DNA of 26,099 nucleotides from Akkermansiaceae bacterium. GTDB taxonomy: Bacteria > Verrucomicrobiota > Verrucomicrobiia > Verrucomicrobiales > DEV007. Made by a program: the position numbers and the translations under genes. Numbering within the stretch: the first letter of the stretch is position 1; each line of letters starts with the position of its first letter. Of this stretch, positions 1 through 8,631 are shown piece by piece. Under the pieces are notes generated by a model. The model had not been told where the DNA came from. It saw only the letters and a program-made list of their open reading frames with translations, and did no database searches. Location: NCBI GenBank assembly GCA_024233085.1, contig JACKQC010000034.1, positions 1 through 26,099 of the forward strand, in the 5' to 3' direction.

Positions 1-2
1 CG

Positions 3-629
<627 letters not shown>

Positions 630-637
630 CCGTCCAG

Positions 638-1030
638 TCAGAGCGCCTCCCGGATGAGCGGAATTCCCGGGATTTGCTCGAAATGCCGATCGAAGGTGAA
701 GACCGCCGCCCCGATCCTCAGGGCGGAGGCGGCGATCAGCGCGTCCTGGGAGGGAATGGTGAAGCCGGCCCGCTCGAGGTCACGCGCCAGATCCGTCGCC
801 TCTCTCCACAGGCGCGGGTCGGCCGGCACGTTCATCAGCACGTCGAAAAATTCCTCGAGCCGCTCGATGACCCTCGGCGAACGCTGCCCGCGCAACACCT
901 CCAGCCGCACCATCGGGCACGTCGCCAGGTCGACCATCGCGTATCGGTTGCCCAGCGCGATCGCCGGGTCCCGTCCCGCACGAAGCAGGTAAATGAACAC
1001 GTTCGAATCAACGAGAATCGGACGATCCAT
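638..1030 (-). CDS. vapC: VapC-type PIN-domain ribonuclease toxin
   Basis: This 130-residue protein fits the usual VapC length. The four acidic PIN-domain positions are present: D8 (ILVDSNVFIY), E44 (VRLEVLRG), D96 (PSQDALIAASA) and D114 (VFTFDRHF). Together they would bind Mg2+/Mn2+ for RNA cleavage. VapC toxins cut tRNA or rRNA at specific sites and are blocked by the VapB partner; the target here cannot be read from sequence. The gene overlaps the end of the upstream antitoxin frame by 23 bp, which suggests translational coupling and is typical of vapBC operons. It converges on the sigma-54 activator with only 8 bp between the stop codons. All catalytic positions are intact, so the toxin is probably active. 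Confidence 0.92.
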   Translation of the reverse strand: MDRPILVDSNVFIYLLRAGRDPAIALGNRYAMVDLATCPMVRLEVLRGQRSPRVIERLEEFFDVLMNVPADPRLWREATDLARDLERAGFTIPSQDALIAASALRIGAAVFTFDRHFEQIPGIPLIREAL

Positions 1031-1262
1031 AGGGCGGCGACGGTTCGGCGACCCGCAGGGTCTGCGGATCGTAATTCGGATCGGTCGAGGCGATCATCTC
1101 TTCGGGAGTCAATCCCAACCCCTCGCTCAAAAAACGTCGCAATCGCGACCGGCGGCACATCTCCCGCAAGGATCGCTCGACCGCCTCGGTTTTGCTGGCG
1201 AAGCCGTACTCACGAATCACTTCGTCGAGCAGGTCTTCGTCGATGTGCATGGTCATTTTCAT
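1008..1262 (-). CDS. vapB: VapB-type antitoxin, ribbon-helix-helix-like
   Basis: This is an 84-residue protein with an N-terminal MKMTMHIDEDLLDEVIREYG segment, followed by SKTEAVERSLREM. That is the beta-strand plus two-helix pattern of small VapB antitoxins of the ribbon-helix-helix class, also described as VapB of DUF2191 type. The C-terminal half is acidic and proline-rich and would wrap the toxin. The ATG at 1262 is preferred because an AAAGGAG ribosome-binding site lies about 11 bases upstream; an alternative ATG is two codons further in. The frame stays open upstream to about 1712, but that part is antisense to mfd and shows no protein-like pattern. The gene overlaps vapC by 23 bp and would be co-transcribed with it. 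Paired sequence repeats upstream are candidate autoregulatory sites. Confidence 0.88.
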   Translation of the reverse strand: MKMTMHIDEDLLDEVIREYGFASKTEAVERSLREMCRRSRLRRFLSEGLGLTPEEMIASTDPNYDPQTLRVAEPSPPYGSSDSR

Positions 1263-1280
1263 GGCTTGTGTCTCTCCTTT

Positions 1281-1341
1281 GCCATATCCATGCCATACCA
1301 TTTTCGTCTCGCAAGTCTTTTTGCCATATTTCTGCCATACC
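1281..1341 (-). promoter_or_regulatory. Paired 19-bp direct repeats upstream of vapBC, candidate operator
   Basis: Two copies of GCCATATNNNTGCCATACC lie at 1281-1299 and 1323-1341, with starts 42 bp apart, or about four helical turns. Within each copy the hexamer GCCATA occurs twice, 11 bp apart, so four half-sites face the same side of the helix. They sit just upstream of the vapB ribosome-binding site in an otherwise GC-rich neighbourhood. VapBC complexes generally bind repeated sites at their own promoter, so an operator role is a reasonable inference. No -35/-10 pair is convincing enough to annotate separately. Confidence 0.5.
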
Positions 1342-1430
1342 GCTCCGTTTTTCCCGTTTTCCCCCTCCGGTTTCTCTCGTAATCTCCCGTCGCCCGACCG
1401 GTCGGAAACCGGCGGGTTCGCCGTGTACCG

Positions 1431-4400
1431 ATGCCCCGCGCCAAGCAGAGAAAAACGACGCCCGCCTCGCCCCATTCGGGCGCCGGGGTGAGTTCGGAGT
1501 CCTCCGGGCTGCTCGATCGCGTGGCAAACTCGCCGGCGTTCGCGGCGAGGCTGGCGACGCTTGACGCGGGCGATCAGGCGGTCTTCGACCACGTGGCCGA
1601 GGCGGCCCAGCCGCTCGTCGCGGCTCTGCTGGTGCGGAGGTGGCTGGCGGAGCGTCCCGGCACCACGGTGTGGCTCGCCTGCCCGCACATCAAGGCGCAG
1701 GAGATTCTGCATGCCGAACTGTCGGTCTGGGGCGTGGAGGCGACCTTTCTGCCGGAGAACGAATGGGCCGGCTTCGAGGAAATCCTGCCCGATCCCGAGG
1801 CGGCGGCCGAGCGTCTCGCGGGATTGAAACGTGTCTGGGACGCCCGTCAGGCGGGCAAAAGCCAGGCGGTCGTGCTGTGCGCGCAGAGCCTCGACGAGAC
1901 GGCGCCCCGGCCGGGCTCGCTCACCGCGCGGACACTGTCGCTGCGGGCGGGTGACCGGCTCGATCTGTCCGATTTATCGGAGAAGCTCGCCGCCGCGGGC
2001 TTCGAGAAGACCTCCCAGGTCTTCCAGCGCGGCCAGTTCGCCGTGCGGGGCGGCATCGTGGACGTGTTTTCCTGGCAGGCGCTTTTTCCGGTGCGGCTGG
2101 AGCTGTTCGACGACGAGATCGAATCGATCCGGGAATTCGACGCCGACGACCAGACCTCCACGCGGAAGCTGACCGAGGCCGAAATCCTGCTCGCCGAGGC
2201 CGATCTCGAGCCCGCGGCGCGGGTCGCCGACTACATCGGATCGGCGGATCTGACCGTGGACATGGATCTGGACGCCGACGCATTCCCCGACGCCGCCGTG
2301 CGGGTCACCGCCGCCGACGGCGGGGGCCTGGAGGGCGTAACGGAAGAGGAGGACTACTCGGTCGCCTGTTACGACAATCCGCTCGGCAGCTTCGAGGCGG
2401 GCGATTTCATCCTGCAGGAGCAGAGGCGGCACGAATTTTCCCGCCAGATGGCGGAATGGCAACGGGACGGGTGGACGGTGGCGATGGCCTTTCACTCCCG
2501 GGGCGAGATCGATCGCTTCGCCGAATTGGTCAGCGCCGACCATCTGGAGTCCGGCTTTCCGCGGACGCTCGTGGGATCGCTGAGCCGGGGCTTCACCATC
2601 CCGGGCGCCCGGGTCGCGGTGCTGAGCGACGCGGAGATTTTCGGCCGTTACCAGCACCAGCGCACCCAGCGCCGGATGCGGCTGGCGCGGCAGAGACAGA
2701 CCACGCAGCGCCAGACGGACCTGACCGAGTTCAACTACGGCGACCTCGTCGTCCACGTCGATTACGGCATCGGGAAATTCCGCGGCATCCGTGAGCGGGA
2801 GAGCGACACCCGCGCCGGAAAACACCGCGAGGAGGTGCTGGAAATCGAGTACGCCGACGAGGCGCGGTTGTTTGTCCCCCTCGACCAGGCCCACTTGGTG
2901 TCCCGCTACATCGGCACCGGGAAAAAGGCGCCGCGTCTCAGCCGACTGGGCGACAAGCGCTGGTCGCGCCTGCGGAAGGACGCCGAGCGTTCCATTCTCG
3001 ACTACGCGGCCCGGCTGCTCACGGTCCAGGCCGAGCGCCAGACCAAGCGCGGCCACGCCCATCCGCCGGACAACAAGTGGCAGTGGGAATTCGAGAACGC
3101 CTTCATCTTCAAGGAAACCCCCGATCAGCTCCGCGCCATCGAGGCTTCCAAGGCCGACATGGAAAGCGAACGGCCCATGGACCGGCTCATCTGCGGGGAC
3201 GTCGGTTTCGGGAAAACCGAGGTCGCCATCCGCGCCGCGTTCAAGGCCGTCATGTCCGGCAAACAGGTCGCCATTCTCGCGCCGACCACGGTGCTCGCCG
3301 ACCAGCATTTTCACAATTTCCGGGAAAGAATGTCCGACTTTCCCGTCACCATCGACCTGCTCAGCCGCTACCGGTCGCCCGCCCAGCAGCGCCAGACCCT
3401 CGCCGCGCTCGCCACCGGAAGCGTCGACATCGTCATCGGAACCCACCGCGTCATCTCGAAGGACGTCGTCTTCAAAGACCTCGGCCTCGTGGTGATCGAC
3501 GAGGAACAACGCTTCGGCGTCCAGCACAAGGAGCGGTTCAAGGAAATGTTCCGCCTCGTCGACGTGCTGACCCTGTCCGCCACGCCGATCCCGCGGACGC
3601 TTTACCTCTCCCTGATGGGCATCAAGGACATGTCCACCATCGAGACGCCCCCGCCGAACCGCCACCCGGTTGCCACCAGCATCTGTCCCTACGACGAGCG
3701 CCTCATCCGCACCGCCATCCAGCGCGAACTCGCCCGCCAGGGGCAGGTCTTCTTTCTCCACAACCGGGTGAAAAGCATCCAGGGCGTCAAACGACGCATC
3801 GAGGATCTCGTCCCCGGCGCGCGCGTCGAGGTCGGCCACGGCCAGATGGACGAGCACGTCCTCGAGGAGGTCATGAACCGCTTCATTCGCAACGAGATCG
3901 ACGTCCTCGTCTGCACCACCATCATCGAGAGCGGCGTCGACATTCCCAACGCCAACACCATCATGATCGACCGCGCCGACCGCTTCGGGCTGGCCGATCT
4001 CTACCAGCTTCGCGGCCGCGTCGGACGCGCCGACCGCCGCGCCTACGCCTACCTGATGCTGCCGCCCGACATGCTCACCGTCGGCGACGCCCGCAAGCGC
4101 ATCAACGCCATCAAGCAATACTCCTCGCTCGGCGCCGGCTTCAAGATCGCCATGCGCGACCTCGAGATCCGCGGAGCCGGCAACCTCCTCGGACTCCAGC
4201 AGAGCGGCCACATCGCGGCCATCGGGTTCGACCTCTATTGCCAGCTCCTCAAGCAGTCCGTCTCCAAGCTCAAGGGCGAGAGCGCCGGCGACCGCGTCGA
4301 CGTTTCGTGCTTCATCGACTTCCTGTGCACCAACGAGGCCCAATACCTCAAGGCGCCCGGCGACGACGTGCTCCCCGCCTTCATCCCCGCCGACTACATG

Positions 4401-4718
4401 CCCGATCCCGCGCTGCGCATCAGCGCCTACCGCCACCTCGCCGAAGCCTCGAAAGTCGCCGAGATCGCGGCCCTCGAGGCGAACTGGCTCGACCGCTTCG
4501 GCCGCCTGCCCGCTCCCGCCGGCTACCTCCTGCGCTGTGCCGAGCTGAAAATCCGCGCCGCCCATCGCGGCGTTTCCGCCCTCGAAATCCGCGAAAACAA
4601 GCTCATGCTCACCCGAAAGGGCCAGTTTCTCCAAATAAACGGCCGTTTCCCCCGTTTGGAGGGAAAGACGGCCGCCGACCGCCTCGCGCACGCCATCGAG
4701 ACGGTCAACACCGTCTGA
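1431..4718 (+). CDS. mfd: Transcription-repair coupling factor Mfd
   Basis: Mfd is an ATP-driven translocase that pushes stalled RNA polymerase off DNA lesions and recruits UvrA for nucleotide excision repair. This protein has 1095 residues, slightly shorter than E. coli Mfd (about 1148). Domains in order: an N-terminal UvrB-homology region with FAVRGGIVDVF near residue 210; a CarD-like RNA-polymerase interaction domain starting about residue 433 (NYGDLVVHVDYGIGKFRG); a RecG-like superfamily 2 motor with Walker A GDVGFGKTE at about 588, DEEQRFG at about 689 and LSATPIPRTL shortly after; the second motor lobe ending with YQLRGRVGRADRRAYAY; and a C-terminal TRCF domain (LPAFIPADYMPDPALRISAY). 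The ATG at 1431 gives the full N-terminal domain but has no strong ribosome-binding site. It is probably the first gene of the run that continues to 8574. Confidence 0.97.
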   Translation: MPRAKQRKTTPASPHSGAGVSSESSGLLDRVANSPAFAARLATLDAGDQAVFDHVAEAAQPLVAALLVRRWLAERPGTTVWLACPHIKAQEILHAELSVWGVEATFLPENEWAGFEEILPDPEAAAERLAGLKRVWDARQAGKSQAVVLCAQSLDETAPRPGSLTARTLSLRAGDRLDLSDLSEKLAAAGFEKTSQVFQRGQFAVRGGIVDVFSWQALFPVRLELFDDEIESIREFDADDQTSTRKLTEAEILLAEADLEPAARVADYIGSADLTVDMDLDADAFPDAAVRVTAADGGGLEGVTEEEDYSVACYDNPLGSFEAGDFILQEQRRHEFSRQMAEWQRDGWTVAMAFHSRGEIDRFAELVSADHLESGFPRTLVGSLSRGFTIPGARVAVLSDAEIFGRYQHQRTQRRMRLARQRQTTQRQTDLTEFNYGDLVVHVDYGIGKFRGIRERESDTRAGKHREEVLEIEYADEARLFVPLDQAHLVSRYIGTGKKAPRLSRLGDKRWSRLRKDAERSILDYAARLLTVQAERQTKRGHAHPPDNKWQWEFENAFIFKETPDQLRAIEASKADMESERPMDRLICGDVGFGKTEVAIRAAFKAVMSGKQVAILAPTTVLADQHFHNFRERMSDFPVTIDLLSRYRSPAQQRQTLAALATGSVDIVIGTHRVISKDVVFKDLGLVVIDEEQRFGVQHKERFKEMFRLVDVLTLSATPIPRTLYLSLMGIKDMSTIETPPPNRHPVATSICPYDERLIRTAIQRELARQGQVFFLHNRVKSIQGVKRRIEDLVPGARVEVGHGQMDEHVLEEVMNRFIRNEIDVLVCTTIIESGVDIPNANTIMIDRADRFGLADLYQLRGRVGRADRRAYAYLMLPPDMLTVGDARKRINAIKQYSSLGAGFKIAMRDLEIRGAGNLLGLQQSGHIAAIGFDLYCQLLKQSVSKLKGESAGDRVDVSCFIDFLCTNEAQYLKAPGDDVLPAFIPADYMPDPALRISAYRHLAEASKVAEIAALEANWLDRFGRLPAPAGYLLRCAELKIRAAHRGVSALEIRENKLMLTRKGQFLQINGRFPRLEGKTAADRLAHAIETVNTV

Positions 4719-4794
4719 CAATGCGGTTTTGCGCGGCTCCCCCTTGCGTGACACGCCAATTTCCGCGAAAATCCCAGCCCGACCCCATTTCCCG

Positions 4795-5802
4795 ATGTTT
4801 TCGCGATTCGCCCTTTTCGTCCCTTTTGCGCTTTTCGTCTCCTCCGCCGTTCTCGGCGCGACCGCCGCGCGCGGCTCCGGTTTTGAGGAAATCAACGCCC
4901 TCAAAGCCGTCGTCAACGGAGAGTCCATCACCTCCGCCGAGGTCAACACCGCCGTCGCCACCCAGATTCAGTTGTGGCTGCTCGAGCATCAGAACGACAC
5001 CGGTCTCACCCAGGCCAAGGTCGAGGCCAAAGTCGAGGAGATGAAGAAGGAGGCCCTCAACGACCTCATCGACCGCAAGCTCATCCTCGCCGAGTTCAAG
5101 AAAATGGGCGGCTCGATCAAGGAAACCTACGTCGACCAGGCCATCGAGGAATTCATCCAGAAACGCTTCGGCGGCGACCGGAACAAGTTTCTCCGCGAAC
5201 TCGAAAAGGGCGGCCTCACCATCCGGCAGTTTCGCGACATCCAGCGCGAGCAGATCTCCATCCAGGCCCTGCGCGCCCAGAACGACGGCCCGCAGAATCT
5301 CGTCAACACCCCGATGGAAATCCGGGCCGAGTACGACCGCACCAAGAACGAATACGCCTCCGATCCGCGCATCATTCTCCGCATGCTGTCCATCCCGAAA
5401 GTCACCTCCACCAGCGACGAGGCCGCCCAGAAACGGCTCGTCGAGGATATCCGCAAGCAACTGACCGAGGGCGCCGACTTCGCCACCATGGCCAAAACCC
5501 ACTCCAGCGACAGCTCGGCCGCCAACGGCGGTCTCGTCGGCGAGATCGGCAAGGACTACCTCAACCCCTTCCTCACGGACAAGGCCTTCGGCCTTTCGAC
5601 CGGCAAAGTCAGCGAGACCATCGACGACGGCCCCTTCTGGCGGCTCATGAAGGTGGACGCCCGAAACGGCGGCGACGTCCCCTCCTTCGAAGAACTCAAG
5701 GAACGCATCGACCAGCTCGTGACCCAAAAGAAACGCAAGGGCTACATCGACCGCTGGCTGGACAAGCTGCGCCACGACGCCGCCATCCGGATTTTCGAGT
5801 GA
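4795..5802 (+). CDS. SurA-like periplasmic peptidyl-prolyl isomerase (parvulin)
   Basis: This 335-residue protein opens with a signal peptide (MFSRFALFVPFALFVSSAVLGA), so it should act in the periplasm. Residues about 35-170 are a helical SurA_N-type chaperone region: VNGESITSAEVNTAVATQ, then a KEALNDLIDRKLILAEFKKMG segment. A parvulin-type domain follows around residues 190-295, with RILRMLSIPKV-like strands, FATMAKTHSSDSSAANGG and a late FWRLMKVDAR strand. SurA-like proteins escort outer-membrane proteins through the periplasm. The ATG at 4795 is chosen over an upstream in-frame TTG at 4729 because it places the hydrophobic segment at the N-terminus. The gene starts 76 bp after mfd. It is shorter than E. 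coli SurA and appears to hold a single isomerase domain, so it could instead be a PrsA/PpiD-like relative. Confidence 0.88.
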   Translation: MFSRFALFVPFALFVSSAVLGATAARGSGFEEINALKAVVNGESITSAEVNTAVATQIQLWLLEHQNDTGLTQAKVEAKVEEMKKEALNDLIDRKLILAEFKKMGGSIKETYVDQAIEEFIQKRFGGDRNKFLRELEKGGLTIRQFRDIQREQISIQALRAQNDGPQNLVNTPMEIRAEYDRTKNEYASDPRIILRMLSIPKVTSTSDEAAQKRLVEDIRKQLTEGADFATMAKTHSSDSSAANGGLVGEIGKDYLNPFLTDKAFGLSTGKVSETIDDGPFWRLMKVDARNGGDVPSFEELKERIDQLVTQKKRKGYIDRWLDKLRHDAAIRIFE

Positions 5803-6290
5803 AAAAAAACGCGCCCCCGGCCGTGCGACTCCTCCACATCTACATCTCGGATGGTCACAACTACTTCGGCCACCACGACCGGCCTCCGGGCGACGCGCCG
5901 ATGGTCGACGTGCCGGAAGTCGAGTGCGTCGCCGGCCGCGGCCTGATCGGCGACCGTTTCTTCGATTACAAGGAAGACTACAAGGGCCAGGTCACCTTTT
6001 TCGACCACGCCGTCTTCGAGGAACTCCGCGAGCGCTTCGGCGTCTTCGACCGCGACGCCGCCGCCTTCCGCCGGAATCTCGTCGTGGCGGACGCCGATCT
6101 GAACACCCTGATCGGCCGCGAGTTCGAGCTGCAGGGCGTCCGTTTTCTCGGCACCCAGGAGGCCGCCCCCTGCCACTGGATGAACCGCGCCTTCTGCGAC
6201 GGCGCCGAGGAGGCCCTCGCCGGCCGCGGCGGTCTCCGGGCGAAAATCCTCACCGGCGGCGTGCTTCGCGCCGAGCCCGGTTCGTCATGA
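5799..6290 (+). CDS. MOSC-domain protein linked to molybdenum cofactor
   Basis: This is a 163-residue protein. MOSC domains are the C-terminal domain of molybdenum-cofactor sulfurases and also occur alone; they bind the cofactor and may carry sulfur on a conserved cysteine. Here C125 lies in TQEAAPCHWMN, and the family's glycine-rich ending appears as GRGGLRAKILTGGVL. An early VAGRGLIGDRFFDY segment also fits. The GTG start at 5799 overlaps the TGA of the upstream isomerase gene, and the stop codon overlaps the ATG of the MobA-FdhD gene (ATGA at 6287-6290). Both overlaps suggest translational coupling. Next to MobA and FdhD domains, a role in cofactor sulfuration or delivery is likely, but the exact reaction is inferred. 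No ATG in frame would preserve the N-terminal strand. Confidence 0.85.
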   Translation: MKKNAPPAVRLLHIYISDGHNYFGHHDRPPGDAPMVDVPEVECVAGRGLIGDRFFDYKEDYKGQVTFFDHAVFEELRERFGVFDRDAAAFRRNLVVADADLNTLIGREFELQGVRFLGTQEAAPCHWMNRAFCDGAEEALAGRGGLRAKILTGGVLRAEPGSS

Positions 6291-7693
6291 CGACGGCGGC
6301 GCTGCTCGCGGGCGGACGCTCGACCCGCATGGGGGCGGACAAGGCCTTTCTCGACTGGAAAGGCCGGCCGCTCTATGGCTTTCAGTTGGCGAAATTGTTC
6401 GAGGCGTTCCCCGGTCGCGTGGCCCTTCTCTCGGCGGCGGAGGGGCAGGAATTTCCCGATTTCATCGAAAACGTCCGCGTCGTCCGCGACGAAACCGCCG
6501 GGCTGGGACCGATCGGCGGCCTCGCGACCTGTCTTGGAGGCTGTGACGCCGAATTCCTCGCCGTGCTGGGCGTCGATCTCCCCGAAATGCCCGTCGACTC
6601 CCTGCGCGAACTCGCCGCCACCGCCGAGGCCACCGGCCGCGGCGTCGTGCCGAAAAACGCGAACGGCTTCTGGGAGCCTCTCGCCGCCGTCTATCCCGCC
6701 GCCGTTCTCGAACTCGCTCGCCGGCAAATCCAGACCGGCGACCTCTCGCTCCAGACCCTGTGCGACACCGCCTTCGCCGCCGGCCTGATCGCGCCCCGGC
6801 CCGTCGCGGCGGAGGAAACCGCCCTTTTCGCCAACCTCAACACCCGCGACGACTACGAAGCCATCAAACAGGGTTTGTTCGACCACTCAACCCTGTTGAG
6901 TCGCTACCGTCGCGACGCCGGTTTTGCCGAAGTCCGCGACCGCCTCGCCGCCGAGGAACCGCTCGAAATCCGCGTCGGCGGCCGCGCCGTGGCCGTTTCC
7001 ATGCGCACCCCCGGACACGACGACGAACTCGCCGCCGGTTTCCTTTTCACCGAGGGCGTCGTGACCGAGCCCGCCCAGATTTTCGAGATCGTCCGCTGCC
7101 CCGACACCGCGCCCGAGGCCGCCGGCAACGTGCTCGACGTCCGGCTCGCGAAAGGGCACGAAGCCGATCTCGATTCGCTGACCCGCCATGTCTTTACCTC
7201 ATCGAGCTGTGGCGTCTGCGGCAAGGCGACCATCGACGCGGTGTTCCGGAGCTTCCCGCCCGTGGAGTCGGATCTGACGATCACCCCGGAAATCCTGCTG
7301 TCGCTGCCGGACAAACTGCGCGCCGCCCAGGAGACTTTCGAGAAAACCGGCGGCCTCCACGCCAGCGCGCTCTTCGACGCGGAAGGAAGGCTCGAGTGCG
7401 TCCGCGAGGATGTCGGGCGCCACAATGCCCTCGACAAGGTCATCGGCCGCGCCCTGCTCGACGGGAGCCTTCCCCTGCGCGACCGTTTGCTGCTGGTCAG
7501 CGGCCGGATTTCCTTCGAACTCGTCCAGAAAGCGCTCGCCGCCGGCATTCCGGCGATCGCGGGCATTTCCGCGCCGAGCAGCCTCGCCGTGAGGTTTGCC
7601 CAACAGAGCGGCCAGACTCTGGTGGGGTTCCTGCGCGAAAACGGCTTCAATCTTTACACCGGCGGCGAACGCGTCCAGCGGCGGGAGGCGTGA
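6287..7693 (+). CDS. MobA-FdhD fusion: molybdopterin guanylyltransferase plus sulfur carrier
   Basis: One uninterrupted 468-residue frame contains two molybdenum-cofactor maturation enzymes. Residues 1 to about 192 are MobA-like: the nucleotide-binding loop LLAGGRSTRMGADKA (6-20), GLGPIGGLA (72-80), the metal-binding GVDLPEMP (95-102) and the closing FANLNTRDDY (181-190). MobA joins GMP to Mo-molybdopterin to give MGD. Residues about 205-468 are FdhD-like: the C-x-x-C pair C308/C311 in SSSCGVCGK, then REDVGRHNALDKVIG (373-387) and LLVSGRISFELVQKA. FdhD passes sulfur from a cysteine desulfurase to the bis-MGD cofactor of formate dehydrogenases. The linker is only about 12-15 residues and the frame is clean, so this is a fusion rather than a readthrough artefact. 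The gene starts inside the stop codon of the MOSC gene. Confidence 0.93.
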   Translation: MTTAALLAGGRSTRMGADKAFLDWKGRPLYGFQLAKLFEAFPGRVALLSAAEGQEFPDFIENVRVVRDETAGLGPIGGLATCLGGCDAEFLAVLGVDLPEMPVDSLRELAATAEATGRGVVPKNANGFWEPLAAVYPAAVLELARRQIQTGDLSLQTLCDTAFAAGLIAPRPVAAEETALFANLNTRDDYEAIKQGLFDHSTLLSRYRRDAGFAEVRDRLAAEEPLEIRVGGRAVAVSMRTPGHDDELAAGFLFTEGVVTEPAQIFEIVRCPDTAPEAAGNVLDVRLAKGHEADLDSLTRHVFTSSSCGVCGKATIDAVFRSFPPVESDLTITPEILLSLPDKLRAAQETFEKTGGLHASALFDAEGRLECVREDVGRHNALDKVIGRALLDGSLPLRDRLLLVSGRISFELVQKALAAGIPAIAGISAPSSLAVRFAQQSGQTLVGFLRENGFNLYTGGERVQRREA

Positions 7694-7743
7694 TTTTTCG
7701 ATCGAATTCGTGCCAATCCGCGAAACCGCGGTTAAGAATTCCG

Positions 7744-8574
7744 ATGCAGATCCCGCTCGAAGATTTTTACGAAGACATCGTCGGCAAGGCCATGCGCGGC
7801 CTGGGAGTCGGCGAGTCCCAGCTCGCCGCGAAAACCGGCGTCGATCCCGACACCCTTCGCCGCTTGTGCCGGGGCGAGTTTTCCGACGAGACCGCCCTCG
7901 CCAAAGTCGCCCGCGCGCTCGATCTCGATCCCGGCGCGCTGCTTGTGTCCGCTTCGAAAGCCTGGCGCCCGCGGCCGGTGTCGGTCGACGGCCTCACCCT
8001 CTACAACACGCCCTACCGCGACATGCGGGTGAACGCCTTCCTGATCGCCGACCCCCACTCCGGCGCCGCCGCCGTTTTCGACACCGGCACGGACAGCTCG
8101 CCCATCCTCGCCGAGATCGAGAACGAAGGGCTCCGGCTCGAGGCGATTTTCATCACCCACACGCACAACGACCACATCGCCGACCTCGACCGGCTCCGAG
8201 TCGGCACCGGCAGAGCCGTGCCCGTCTTCGCCAATCGTCTCGAACCCTGGGAAGGCGCGGAATCCTTCGACGAAGGCAAGAAATTCGCCGTCGGCGGCCT
8301 GACCATCGAGACGCGCACCACCAGCGGCCATTCCATCGGGGGCACCACCTACGTTGTCACCGGCCTGGAGCGGCCCGTCGCCGTCGTCGGGGACGCGATG
8401 TTCGCCGGATCGATGGGCGGCGGCATGATTTCCCACGCCGACGCGCTGGGGAACAACCGCGAAAAAATTCTCACCCTGCCCGACGAGACCGTCCTTTGCC
8501 CGGGCCACGGCCCCCTCACGACCGTGGGCGAGGAAAAGCGTTGCAATCCCTTCTTTCCGGAATTCAAAGGATAG
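7744..8574 (+). CDS. Helix-turn-helix domain fused to glyoxalase-II-like metallo-beta-lactamase hydrolase
   Basis: This 276-residue protein has two parts. Residues 1-70 resemble an XRE/Cro-type helix-turn-helix (ESQLAAKTGVDPDTLRRLCR, then ALAKVARALDLDPGALL). Residues about 80-276 are a metallo-beta-lactamase fold with the di-metal ligands THTHNDHIAD (H139, H141, D143, H144), H196 in SGHSIGG, D217 in VVGDAMF and H255 in CPGHGPLTT; the ending EEKRCNPFF matches glyoxalase-II-type hydrolases. The substrate is unknown; thioesters such as acyl-glutathione are typical for that subgroup. The ATG at 7744 is preferred, but a GTG at 7690 overlapping the MobA-FdhD stop would add 18 residues and is possible. 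It is the last gene of the plus-strand run. The N-terminal part may bind DNA or serve as a protein-interaction module. Confidence 0.87.
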   Translation: MQIPLEDFYEDIVGKAMRGLGVGESQLAAKTGVDPDTLRRLCRGEFSDETALAKVARALDLDPGALLVSASKAWRPRPVSVDGLTLYNTPYRDMRVNAFLIADPHSGAAAVFDTGTDSSPILAEIENEGLRLEAIFITHTHNDHIADLDRLRVGTGRAVPVFANRLEPWEGAESFDEGKKFAVGGLTIETRTTSGHSIGGTTYVVTGLERPVAVVGDAMFAGSMGGGMISHADALGNNREKILTLPDETVLCPGHGPLTTVGEEKRCNPFFPEFKG

Positions 8575-8631
8575 TCGGAAAACCATCCCGTTGCGGTCGC
8601 CGCGCCGCGGCGAGGGCCTCCCCAAAACGTC

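Noticed and set aside
1974..4961. A 995-codon open frame on the minus strand opposite mfd
   Set aside because: It is the antisense of a clearly conserved gene. GC-rich codon usage keeps one antisense frame open, and its translation is acidic low-complexity sequence with no domain.
8597..8613. Palindrome TCGCCGCGCCGCGGCGA between convergent genes
   Set aside because: A stem is possible, but there is no T-run on either side and the loop is too small as drawn. It may be chance in GC-rich DNA, so it is not called a terminator.
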